64,000 nt of DNA from 66-474 sp039923855 (GTDB lineage Bacteria; Pseudomonadota; Gammaproteobacteria; Xanthomonadales; Rhodanobacteraceae), in NCBI GenBank assembly GCA_039923855.1, contig JBDTBW010000019.1:3646-67645 (forward strand). Direction: 5' to 3'. The notes under the pieces are model-generated. The model did not search any database. It was not told the DNA's origin and was given only the letters and a program-made list of their open reading frames with translations. The first letter of the stretch is position 1. Each line of letters opens with the position of its first letter. Position numbers and translations under genes: made by a program. Positions 42,669-50,558 of this stretch are shown one piece after another.

Positions 42669-43229
42669 ATGCTCATGAAACGCACAAGTCTCGCGATTTT
42701 CGCAGCATTGATTTGCACATCCGCGCCATTCGCCATCGGCCAGGCTTCGGCTCAACCGGCGGGCGCGTCGTCGCCGTCCGGTCAGCTCGATGGCTTCGTC
42801 GGCGATGGAACCTGCACCGGCAACATGATGGCGATGGGCAAGAATCCCGGCCATGCCACCACCGGCAAGTTCCACGGCGAGAAGACCCTGGACGGCCACT
42901 GGGTCGTGCTCCATTACGACGAAGCCCAGACCACGGCCAATCCGAAGCCCTTCAGTGTCGCGCAATACATCGGCTACGACGCGGCGAAGAAGCACTTTGT
43001 CACCGTGCTTTTCGACAACTCCGGCGCCAGTTACGGCACGGGTGTCAGTTCTGGCTGGACGGGCAACACCGTCACCTTCGACGAAACAGTCTGGATGGAT
43101 GGCAAGCGCGCCTCCTTCCGGGACATCTTCACCAACGGCGACTCAGGCATGTCGAGCCATACCGGCATGATGCGCGACAAGGACGGCAAGTGGGTGAAGA
43201 CCGACGAGGAAATCTGTCACAAGGCGTAG
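42669..43229 (+). CDS. Secreted DUF1579-like protein
   Basis: 186 residues with a signal peptide (LAIFAALICTSAPFAIGQASA). The core follows the DUF1579 pattern: a GxGxC start (GDGTCTGNMMAMGK), DGHWVVLHYDE, a central GYDAAKKHFVTV and FRDIFT near the end. These lipocalin-like domains have no assigned reaction. A GC hairpin follows the stop. Confidence 0.68.
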   Translation: MLMKRTSLAIFAALICTSAPFAIGQASAQPAGASSPSGQLDGFVGDGTCTGNMMAMGKNPGHATTGKFHGEKTLDGHWVVLHYDEAQTTANPKPFSVAQYIGYDAAKKHFVTVLFDNSGASYGTGVSSGWTGNTVTFDETVWMDGKRASFRDIFTNGDSGMSSHTGMMRDKDGKWVKTDEEICHKA

Positions 43230-43245
43230 GGATTATTGACGCTCG

Positions 43246-43270
43246 GCAACCCGGCCGCTGGCCGGGTTGC
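43246..43270 (+). terminator. GC-rich hairpin after the DUF1579 gene
   Basis: GCAACCCGGCC, loop GCT, GGCCGGGTTGC: a perfect 11-bp stem 17 bases after the stop. No T-run follows, so termination may be weak or rho-assisted. Confidence 0.55.
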
Positions 43271-43358
43271 GGTTGAGCTGGGTTTGCTACGGCGCAACAA
43301 GCAAACCCGATGCGCTTTGCAGCCAGGCGGGTGACATGAATTCACCGAGGTTTCCATC

Positions 43359-44081
43359 ATGAACGCCGCCGCAAAATCTCTACCGCGCAACCGCGAGCAC
43401 CGCTTTTTTATCGGCGCGGTGATCGCCGCGTTCGCGATCGTGTTCGCAGGGTTCGCGCGGTCGTATTACCTGAAGTCGTTTTTCGGCGGACCGGCGCTCA
43501 CGTTGCTAGTGCATTTGCATGGGCTGCTGATGACGGGTTGGTTCGTGCTGTTTTTTACGCAGGCTTGCCTGATCGCCAAGCACCGGGTCGACCTCCATCG
43601 CCGCCTCGGAGTGTTCGGCGCGGCATACGCAGCGGTGCTGGTGCTGGTCGGCCTCACGACAGTCCTTCGCTTCGCGGCACGCGGTGTACACGATCCGGCC
43701 GATGGCGGCTTCGCGATCCTGATTCTGGGCTACGACTTGGTCTTATTGACCGTTTTCGCGCTGCTGGTGGGCACCGCGATTGCGCTTCGGCGCCGATCCA
43801 ATTTCCACAAGCGGCTGATGCTGCTGGCCATCTTGGGCCTGCTTTCGGTTGCCATTGGTCGCATCCCGCTGGATTTCATAAAGGTCGATGTCTTCCGGAT
43901 CACCCTTCTGCTGAGCGATCTCTGCGTGATCGCTGCAGCTGCGGTTGACACTGTCCGCAATCGCAGACTGCACCCGGTATTCGCCTGGGGCACCTTGCTG
44001 GTCGTCGCATCAACTTGGCTTGCCTACCTTGGCGTGCAGACCCACACGTGGACGCGCTTCGCAACGTGGCTGGTGAGCTAG
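43359..44081 (+). CDS. Seven-helix integral membrane protein, unknown function
   Basis: 240 residues with about seven hydrophobic segments. Conserved-looking polar residues are in VHLHGLLMTGWFVLFFTQ, KHRVDLHRRLG and SNFHKRLMLLA: paired His-containing helices that could bind haem or metal, as in DUF2306-like membrane proteins. The reaction is unknown. The stop touches repeat element C. Confidence 0.65.
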   Translation: MNAAAKSLPRNREHRFFIGAVIAAFAIVFAGFARSYYLKSFFGGPALTLLVHLHGLLMTGWFVLFFTQACLIAKHRVDLHRRLGVFGAAYAAVLVLVGLTTVLRFAARGVHDPADGGFAILILGYDLVLLTVFALLVGTAIALRRRSNFHKRLMLLAILGLLSVAIGRIPLDFIKVDVFRITLLLSDLCVIAAAAVDTVRNRRLHPVFAWGTLLVVASTWLAYLGVQTHTWTRFATWLVS

Positions 44082-44113
44082 CAGGAAAACTGCCGGAAAA
44101 AAGTCAGAGAAAC
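44081..44113 (+). promoter_or_regulatory. Triple 11-bp direct-repeat element, copy C
   Basis: GCAGGAAAACT, GCCGGAAAAAA, GTCAGAGAAAC, then GG. This is the most divergent copy, but the register is intact. It is 80 bp upstream of the small secreted protein that precedes the prolyl oligopeptidase. Confidence 0.7.
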
Positions 44114-44193
44114 GGAAGCGACAACAGCGAAGCATTTCGCCAAATTACCCATCGCATCGATACCGATCCACATCAACCAGCTAGGAGATCGCC

Positions 44194-44544
44194 ATGCGTC
44201 ACTCAACCCGTATTGCCTTGGCTCTTGCCGGCGCGCTGGTCTGCGCCGCCGCTTCCGCGATGCAGTTCGATGGAAAACTGCCGATGTATCCGCGCGGCCA
44301 CAACATGAACGACATGCCTGCGTCCGCGATCGCGATGGGCGTGCCGATGGTGCTGGAAACAACCGATGCGGTGCATCTGGTCGATCTTTGGTACACCTCG
44401 AACGCCAAGTCGTGCACGCGATCCGCCGCATCCGGCGGCGTCAAATACCAGTGCCCGAGCGGCAGCATCATGATCTATGCGCACGGCGGCAACACGCAGA
44501 TCGCGTTCGTGCCGGCCATGGCGTCGATGTTCGGAGGACACTGA
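44194..44544 (+). CDS. Small secreted protein of unknown function
   Basis: 116 residues with a signal peptide ending ASAM. The mature part has LPMYPRGHNMNDMPASA, VLETTDAVHLVDLWYTSN and a Cys pair (SCTRS, YQCPSG), probably a disulphide. The arrangement of a YP motif, a short helix and a D.WY segment recalls the C-terminal domain of the protein at 39594. It ends one base before the prolyl oligopeptidase start, so they form an operon. Confidence 0.65.
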   Translation: MRHSTRIALALAGALVCAAASAMQFDGKLPMYPRGHNMNDMPASAIAMGVPMVLETTDAVHLVDLWYTSNAKSCTRSAASGGVKYQCPSGSIMIYAHGGNTQIAFVPAMASMFGGH

Positions 44545-44545
44545 C

Positions 44546-46741
44546 ATGAATACGCACAAGGTTTCGGCTCTGCTCGCTTGTCTGATCGCGTCGTCGGCTA
44601 CTCTCGCGCAAACACCGCCCCCGCAAGCGCCGGTGCGCCCGATCACCGACGACTACTTCGGCACCAAGGTCGTCGACAACTACCGCTGGATGGAAAACCT
44701 GAAAGATCCGGAGATGCAGCGCTGGATGAAGGCGCAGGCGGATTACACGCGCGCGACGTTCGACAGCATGCCCGGCCGACCCGCGCTGGAAAAACGCGCC
44801 GCCCAACTGGCGATGTCGCAGCCGGCAATTGTCGGTGGCCTGCAAGTGATCTCGGGCCGCTACTACTCGCTGCGCACGCCGGCCGGCGTGCAATCCGCCA
44901 AGCTTTATGTGCGCGAGGGCGTGAAGGGCGCGGATCGGCTGCTGATCGATCCGGAAAAACTCTCGACCGATCCGAAATCACATTTGAGCATCCACGACTA
45001 TCGCCCTTCGCCGGACGGTCGCTACATCGCCTACCAGCTTGCCGCCGGTGGTTCGGAAGAAACCGTGCTACATATCCTCGACGTGCAAGCCGGCAAGGAT
45101 TTGCCGGAAACCGCCGACCGTGCCGACGGCGGCCCGCATTGGCGCGCCGACAGCAAGTCATTCTTCTACTCGCGCCAGCAAAAGCTCGAATCCGGTATGC
45201 CGAAAACGGCCAAGTACCAGAATGAGCGCGCGTACCTGCACACGATGGGGCATTCGTTCGACGAAGATCCGCCGATACTCGGTCGTGGGGTCAGCGATAC
45301 AGCCTTCGCGATGACGCCGGATGAGTTCCCGGAAATCGTCACTTCGCCGAATTCGCATTACGCGATCGCGATGGTTTCGCCCGGCACCGATCCACGCTTG
45401 CGCGTGTACGCGGCGCCGGTCGATGCGATCCACGATGGAAAAACCGCGTGGCGTCCCATCGCGGCGAGCTATGACGATCAATACATCGCCGGCGACAGCT
45501 CGGCCAATCCCGTCATCGCACTAGCCGGCGACACCTTGTACTGGCCATCGCGCAAGGATGCGCCGCGCGGTGAAATCCTCAAGCTCGATTTGTCGCACGC
45601 CGATTCGAAGCCGGAAGTGGTCGTGCGACAAGGCGCATTGCCGATCTCGGCGGTCTATGCCGGCCGCGACGCGATATACTGGCGCGTCAACGATGCCGGG
45701 ATCAACGGCGTGCAGCGGCTGGGATATGCCGCGGGCGCAAAGCCCCAGGCCGTGCAGCTCCCCTATGCATCGAATATCGACAGCATCGTGACGGATGCCG
45801 GTAGCAGCGCCGTGGTTCTGCATGCGGCGAGCTGGCTGCGCACGGACGCTTATCTTGGCGTGGATCCAGAAAGCAATGCCGTGACCGACACCGGCCTGCG
45901 GCCGCGGGGGCCAGACGATCTGAAAAGCGATCTGGTGGCCGAAGAGGTCAAAGTGAAGAGTTGGGACGGCACGCTGGTGCCGCTGTCGATCGTCCACAAG
46001 AAGGGGCTGCTGCTCGCGGACAGCGCCGCCACCCTGCTCGATGGCTATGGCGCCTATGGCATCAATGATTCACCGCTGTACTTACCGATGTTCCGCGCGT
46101 TCTACGAGCGCGGCGGCATCATCGCGTCCGCGCATGTACGCGGTGGCGGCGAACTGGGCGAGGCGTGGCACTTGGGCGGTTACAAGGCGACCAAACCCAA
46201 CACCTGGAAGGATTTCATCGCCTGCGCGCAGTATCTGATCGCGCACGGTTACACCACGCCACGCAAACTGGTCGGAAGAGGCGGCAGTGCCGGCGGCATC
46301 ACGATCGGACGTGCGATCGAGGAGCGACCCGACTTGTTTGCCGCAGCCAGGGCGGTCGTGCCGGCGGCGGACATGTTGCGCTTTGAGACCACCGCCAATG
46401 GAGCGGGAAACGTGCCCGAGTTCGGCAGCGTCAAGACCAAAGCAGGCTTCAAGGCGTTGTACGCGATGAGCGCCTACGCGCATGTCAAGGACGGTGTGAA
46501 GTATCCGGCGGTGCTGGTGACCACGGGCATCAACGACCCGCGCGTCGATGCGTGGATCCCGGCCAAGTTCGCCGCGCGCCTGCAAGCGGCGACCGCCAGC
46601 GGCAAGCCGGTGCTGCTGCGCGTCGACTACGACGCCGGTCACGGCTTCGACTCGACGAGGCATCAGCAGCTCGAGGAATTCGTCGACGCATACGCGTTCG
46701 TGTTGTGGCAGACCGGCGATCCGGCATTTCAACCTAAATAG
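44546..46741 (+). CDS. Secreted prolyl oligopeptidase (S9A family)
   Basis: 731 residues from the ATG at 44546, with CGGAGGACA upstream and a short signal peptide. The N-terminal entry PITDDYFGTKVVDNYRWMENL and a seven-bladed propeller precede the alpha/beta-hydrolase domain with Ser-581 in GRGGSAGGITIG, Asp in INDPRVDAW (about 664-669) and His-699 in AGHGFDST. S9A enzymes cleave short peptides after proline in the periplasm or outside. The length is normal for the family. A palindromic repeat just downstream may end the transcript. Confidence 0.93.
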   Translation: MNTHKVSALLACLIASSATLAQTPPPQAPVRPITDDYFGTKVVDNYRWMENLKDPEMQRWMKAQADYTRATFDSMPGRPALEKRAAQLAMSQPAIVGGLQVISGRYYSLRTPAGVQSAKLYVREGVKGADRLLIDPEKLSTDPKSHLSIHDYRPSPDGRYIAYQLAAGGSEETVLHILDVQAGKDLPETADRADGGPHWRADSKSFFYSRQQKLESGMPKTAKYQNERAYLHTMGHSFDEDPPILGRGVSDTAFAMTPDEFPEIVTSPNSHYAIAMVSPGTDPRLRVYAAPVDAIHDGKTAWRPIAASYDDQYIAGDSSANPVIALAGDTLYWPSRKDAPRGEILKLDLSHADSKPEVVVRQGALPISAVYAGRDAIYWRVNDAGINGVQRLGYAAGAKPQAVQLPYASNIDSIVTDAGSSAVVLHAASWLRTDAYLGVDPESNAVTDTGLRPRGPDDLKSDLVAEEVKVKSWDGTLVPLSIVHKKGLLLADSAATLLDGYGAYGINDSPLYLPMFRAFYERGGIIASAHVRGGGELGEAWHLGGYKATKPNTWKDFIACAQYLIAHGYTTPRKLVGRGGSAGGITIGRAIEERPDLFAAARAVVPAADMLRFETTANGAGNVPEFGSVKTKAGFKALYAMSAYAHVKDGVKYPAVLVTTGINDPRVDAWIPAKFAARLQAATASGKPVLLRVDYDAGHGFDSTRHQQLEEFVDAYAFVLWQTGDPAFQPK

Positions 46742-46757
46742 CTAGCCCGGACGCGTG

Positions 46758-46784
46758 AACCCCTCTCCCGTCGGGAGAGGGGTT
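46758..46784. repeat. Single REP-like palindrome after the peptidase gene
   Basis: AACCCCTCTCCC-gtc-GGGAGAGGGGTT, a perfect 12-bp stem. It is the only single (unpaired) copy in the window and sits 17 bp after a stop codon, so it may double as a terminator. Confidence 0.75.
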
Positions 46785-46905
46785 GGCGGGAGCACCTGCA
46801 TCCCGCGTACAACGCGTTGCACACGCCTGTCTGACGCAGCCGTCGATGGATCGCGCGCGCCCGAATCGGTGTCCTCGTTACGCCAGCGGGTACGGCAGGA
46901 TCGCG

Positions 46906-46938
46906 GCAGGAAATCTGCCAGAAAAATGCCAGCGAAAC
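46906..46938 (+). promoter_or_regulatory. Triple 11-bp direct-repeat element, copy D
   Basis: GCAGGAAATCT, GCCAGAAAAAT, GCCAGCGAAAC, then GGAGAGGACAC. It lies 68 bp upstream of the ATG at 47007 and heads the long co-directional run of secreted-protein genes to 54.5 kb. Confidence 0.75.
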
Positions 46939-47006
46939 GGAGAGGACACCACGCCGATTTGAGATCAGTTTCTGTCCCCGATGCAACCCATCGGGAGTAC
47001 AGAACC

Positions 47007-47306
47007 ATGCCATCCCCGAACCGCCATTCGACCGTCGTAACCTGCGCCTTGTGCGTCTTGTGCGCGGGATCAGCCCTTGCCATCGACGCTTCAACCCGAG
47101 ACACGACAACCACGGCGGACACCGCCCGCGACCTGCGCCTTGCAACTGTCGTTGAGGTTGCCGACCTGCTACAGGGCGCGGTTGCCTCCGGTAATCCGCA
47201 AGCCTGTTATCCCACGACAGGGAGCAGGGGTGGCGGCACCGACGGCGTGCTCGGCTCGCGCCCCGGTAGCGCGGTGCCCGTCGTTTGCCTCGCTTCGACG
47301 CGATAA
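47007..47306 (+). CDS. Small exported protein of unknown function
   Basis: 99 residues with a signal peptide (VVTCALCVLCAGSALA). The mature part is Thr/Asp-rich at first (DASTRDTTTTADTARD), then has LATVVEVADLLQGAV and two Cys (ACYPTT, VVCLAS). No family is recognised. It is the first gene after repeat element D. Confidence 0.55.
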   Translation: MPSPNRHSTVVTCALCVLCAGSALAIDASTRDTTTTADTARDLRLATVVEVADLLQGAVASGNPQACYPTTGSRGGGTDGVLGSRPGSAVPVVCLASTR

Positions 47307-47327
47307 CCACCAGAGAGGAGCGTTGTC

Positions 47328-48359
47328 ATGAACTGTCCCAATTGTCATCAGGAAAATGTCGGCGGCGCACATTTCTGCGCGCAATGCGGCGCGGCGTTTT
47401 CCGTTGCACCCGCCGCCGTTCCAACAGCCGTGGCACCCACGCCCATTCCGGCAACGACTACCCCGGCGGCCGGCACATCCGGCGGCAACCGCACCGCACT
47501 GATCGTGCTGGGTGTGATCTTCGGCGTGTTGCTGCTGTTCGTGGTCGGCATTTACACCGCCTTCCACATGGTTGCGAACAAGGTGCGCGCGCTTGCCGGT
47601 GGTGACGCTCAAACCACGGCACAGTCGCAAGACGCCTCCTCGAACGACGCCGGCACGCAGCAAGGCGCGGCGGTCACCGGCAACGTGATCGGCAACGTGC
47701 TCGGCACCGACGCCAAGGGCAAGTCCGATATCGGCAACGCGTTGAACAACATGACGCAGGCCGGCGCGCAGATCGAGCAACACGACAAGGCGACCGGCAA
47801 TACCAACGGCACGCCGGACGCGGCCGACACGCAACAGGCGATGGGCGCGGCGGGCGGTCTGTTGAGCGCGCTCGGTCATTCGCTGGGCGGCGCGCATCGG
47901 CACGACCCTGTCGATTTCCACACGCTGGAAACGCTGCTGCCCTCTTCGCTGCCCGGCATGCAGCGCGGCACGCCGCTAGGCAACGCCGATCAGGCGATGG
48001 GCATCAAGGCCACCTCGGCCGAGGTCGATTTCAACGGCCCCAACAACGCCCGCATCAATGTGTCGATCAAGGATGCGGCGGCGATGTCCGGTCTCGCCGG
48101 CCTGGCCGAGATGGCGAATTCGAACGAATCCGAGCAAGGCGACAACTACGAGAAGAACGAAACGATTGGTGGCTACAGCGTGCACGAGAAGTGGGACGCA
48201 TCCAGCAAACATGGCGAGTTGTCGCTGATCGTCGCCAAACGCTACGGGGTGGACGTGCACGGCGACAACGTGGACATGGATGCGTTGAAGAACGCCTTGG
48301 CGCAAGTCGATCTCGGCAAGCTGGAATCGATGAAAGACGCCAATCCGCAGGCGCAATAA
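47328..48359 (+). CDS. Zinc-ribbon membrane protein with periplasmic domain
   Basis: 343 residues. An N-terminal zinc ribbon has two CxxC pairs (NCPNCHQEN, HFCAQCGAAF). A Pro/Ala/Thr linker and one transmembrane helix (ALIVLGVIFGVLLLFVVGIYTAF) follow. The rest would be extracytoplasmic, with an Ala/Asn-rich region and a globular end (SLIVAKRYGVDVHGDNVDMDALKNAL). Zinc ribbon plus one helix is a common plan in bacterial signalling or envelope proteins. No reaction is known. Confidence 0.7.
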   Translation: MNCPNCHQENVGGAHFCAQCGAAFSVAPAAVPTAVAPTPIPATTTPAAGTSGGNRTALIVLGVIFGVLLLFVVGIYTAFHMVANKVRALAGGDAQTTAQSQDASSNDAGTQQGAAVTGNVIGNVLGTDAKGKSDIGNALNNMTQAGAQIEQHDKATGNTNGTPDAADTQQAMGAAGGLLSALGHSLGGAHRHDPVDFHTLETLLPSSLPGMQRGTPLGNADQAMGIKATSAEVDFNGPNNARINVSIKDAAAMSGLAGLAEMANSNESEQGDNYEKNETIGGYSVHEKWDASSKHGELSLIVAKRYGVDVHGDNVDMDALKNALAQVDLGKLESMKDANPQAQ

Positions 48360-48390
48360 GGAATCCAAAAACCCTCAGGGAATCACGACA

Positions 48391-48816
48391 ATGAATATCC
48401 GCCTACACATTGTCATCGCACTTGCGCTGCTCGCACCGCTTGCCGCGTGCCAACGCGCGCACACCGCGGCGACATTGCCGATGATCGACTGGCGCACCAG
48501 CCCGCTCGATCTGAACCTGCGCGGCATGAACGGCAAGAGTTATTTGTTCCGCTGCCCCGCCGGCAAGCCCGCGCCGGAGTCGGTGACCGGCAGCGGCGTT
48601 TACACCGATGCCTCGTCGATCTGCGCCACCGCCGCGCATGCCGGCGCGATCGACGCGCAACATGGCGGCTTGGTGATGATCCAGATATTGCCGGGCCAGA
48701 ACGACTATCACGGCACGATGCAGAACTTCATCCGCAGCGCGGATTACGCGCGCGCGTGGGGTGGCAGCTTCGCGGTGCTGTCGGCCGCGGACTTCCACGC
48801 GGACAAGGCCCAATAG
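48391..48816 (+). CDS. LCCL-domain lipoprotein
   Basis: 141 residues with a lipoprotein signal (ALALLAPLAAC). The mature part is an LCCL domain: YLFRCPAGKPAPESVTGSG, the VYTDASSICATAAHAGAI core with the second Cys, and GLVMIQILPGQNDYHGT. LCCL domains are thought to bind lipids or proteins. It is co-directional with its neighbours at short spacing. Confidence 0.82.
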   Translation: MNIRLHIVIALALLAPLAACQRAHTAATLPMIDWRTSPLDLNLRGMNGKSYLFRCPAGKPAPESVTGSGVYTDASSICATAAHAGAIDAQHGGLVMIQILPGQNDYHGTMQNFIRSADYARAWGGSFAVLSAADFHADKAQ

Positions 48817-48858
48817 GCGCCGCGTCTTTTTTCGATGCACCCACCCAAGGAGACATCC

Positions 48859-49680
48859 ATGAAAACGTCAACCATCAATCGCAATGCCGTCACATCACGA
48901 ATTTTCGTGGCGCCGCATCCAGCTCGGAGATTGGCGATCGCCTGCGCGGTGTTAGGCGCGGCGCTCGTCGCGCAAGGCGCCGGCGCGCAGTACGTCAAGA
49001 AATACGGCAACGTGCAGCAAGCGCAGCCGATCCATCTGGCGGCTTGCCCACCCGGACACGGGCGAAACCAATATGGTCAATGCGTTCCACTCCAGCGGCA
49101 GCCCGCCAAGCCTCCGCAACCATACGAAGCGAAAACTTTTGCCCACTCCTCCGACTCGTATACGCACGTCGGCAAGCATCATTCGCCCACGCCGATCTAC
49201 AAGGCGCGCGCGCAAGGTTTTCAGGGGCCGGCTGGTCCCGGTCCGCGGCACGCGACCGGCAGTTCGGAAAGCAAGTCCGGCAGCCACGGCATCATTTTCG
49301 TCGGCGGCCATTCGTCGAGCAGGCTCGACAAAGCCGCGTTGAACCCGCAGCCGATCCCACCGGGGCATGTCTTCAAAGCTCAAGCGCAGGCGCAGGCATC
49401 CCAAGCGAAATACAGTGCGGTCTCAACTGCGATGCCGGTGACGCAGATGTCACAACACTCAGGGGCGCCGCGCATGCAAAGCCGATCCCACACCGGTCAA
49501 ATTGGGGTTCTCATCGCTCCCCCCAGGAGTTTCATCATCGACAACCCTCCTTGCCTCCCCCACCAGCCCTGCACTGTGTCCAATATGTGCTCAGACGTAC
49601 ACGTCTTACCTTGCCAGTGCGGGCCACTCCCAGGTGGACAGCTGGAGGGATGCACCGGAGTAGTGATTCCCAACAACTGA
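48859..49680 (+). CDS. Secreted 'LNPQPIPPG' protein, copy 1 (long)
   Basis: 273 residues from the ATG at 48859, with AAGGAGA upstream. A Sec signal (LAIACAVLGAALVAQGAGA) precedes ACPPGHGRNQYGQCVPL. The shared core reads SPTPIYKARAQGFQGPAGPGPR and GIIFVGGHSSSRLDKAALNPQPIPPG. A Cys-rich tail (PCLPHQPCTV, HVLPCQCGPLPGG) is unique to this copy. The LNPQP(I/L)PP motif appears in many bacterial proteins of unknown function. Copies 2 and 3 follow directly. Confidence 0.65.
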   Translation: MKTSTINRNAVTSRIFVAPHPARRLAIACAVLGAALVAQGAGAQYVKKYGNVQQAQPIHLAACPPGHGRNQYGQCVPLQRQPAKPPQPYEAKTFAHSSDSYTHVGKHHSPTPIYKARAQGFQGPAGPGPRHATGSSESKSGSHGIIFVGGHSSSRLDKAALNPQPIPPGHVFKAQAQAQASQAKYSAVSTAMPVTQMSQHSGAPRMQSRSHTGQIGVLIAPPRSFIIDNPPCLPHQPCTVSNMCSDVHVLPCQCGPLPGGQLEGCTGVVIPNN

Positions 49681-49760
49681 TTGCACCGAATTCCACATCC
49701 CGACGCGTCGATCGAAAAAACCGGTCATTGAACATTCCCTTCCGTCACAAGGAGCAAATC

Positions 49761-50270
49761 ATGAACACCTTTTCTTCGCAGCGCGGCACTGTCCTCGTCT
49801 GCGCGTTGTTCGCCACGGCGCCCTTTGCGCAAGGCGCGGCGGCGGCGGATTGTCCACCCGGTTATTCCTTCCAACCAGGGTCGGGGTGCGTTCCAACGCG
49901 CGCACCGCGGCCGCAGCAGCGGCCACCGCTGCATCGGTACGAAGCGAAATCTCTGGACAATTCTTCGGTCTCGTATGGGCTCGCCAATAAACCTCATTCG
50001 CCCACGCCGATCTACAAGGCACGCCAGCAAGGTTTTCAGGGGCCGATCGGCCCCGGCCCGCGGCGCGCAAGCGATCAAGCCTCGGGTGGAACGCACGGCA
50101 TCATTTTTGTCGGTGGGCATTCGGCAAGCAGACTCGACAAGGCCGCGTTGAACCCGCAACCGATTCCGCCGGGGCATGCCTTGCACAAGCCGCCGCCAGG
50201 CGCACCGATCGAAAAAACCCGGCATAAAAAAACCCCTCATTGGGATCTCACCAAAAACAATGGAGTCTGA
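49761..50270 (+). CDS. Secreted 'LNPQPIPPG' protein, copy 2
   Basis: 169 residues from the ATG at 49761, with AAGGAGC upstream. A Sec signal (VLVCALFATAPFAQGAAA) is followed by DCPPGYSFQPGSGCVP, then the same core as copy 1: SPTPIYKARQQGFQGPIGPGPR and GIIFVGGHSASRLDKAALNPQPIPPG. It ends in a basic tail. It is a clear tandem paralogue of copy 1 without the Cys-rich extension. Confidence 0.65.
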   Translation: MNTFSSQRGTVLVCALFATAPFAQGAAAADCPPGYSFQPGSGCVPTRAPRPQQRPPLHRYEAKSLDNSSVSYGLANKPHSPTPIYKARQQGFQGPIGPGPRRASDQASGGTHGIIFVGGHSASRLDKAALNPQPIPPGHALHKPPPGAPIEKTRHKKTPHWDLTKNNGV

Positions 50271-50272
50271 TC

Positions 50273-50533
50273 ATGAACACCATTCCATCGCTACGCGGCA
50301 TCGTTATCGTCGAACGGAAAATCGTCGATCCTAACAAGGTCGCGTCGGTGACCGGCCCAGGCCCGCGTCACGATGCCGGCGGCACGCACGGCATCATCCT
50401 TGTCGGCGGTCATTCGCAAAGCAGGATCGACCACGACAAGGCCGCGCTGAACCCACAACCGATCCCGCCGGGGCATGCGCTGCGTCGGATCCCCGATCCA
50501 GGTTCGCCGATCGAAAAGAAGATCGGTCATTGA
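50273..50533 (+). CDS. 'LNPQPIPPG' protein, copy 3 (short, no signal peptide)
   Basis: 86 residues from the ATG at 50273, three bases after the stop of copy 2. It lacks a signal peptide and starts MNTIPSLRGIVIVERKIVDP. It keeps TGPGPRHDAGGTHGIILVGG and SRIDHDKAALNPQPIPPG. It may be the minimal unit of the family, possibly cytoplasmic. Confidence 0.6.
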   Translation: MNTIPSLRGIVIVERKIVDPNKVASVTGPGPRHDAGGTHGIILVGGHSQSRIDHDKAALNPQPIPPGHALRRIPDPGSPIEKKIGH

Positions 50534-50558
50534 ACAACCACACAAAGGGAAAAACGCC

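Noticed and set aside
48447..49760. Long + frame running into the second LNPQPIPPG gene
   Set aside because: The portion upstream of 49761 overlaps two well-supported genes in another frame and is Arg-rich. The true start has an AAGGAG site.
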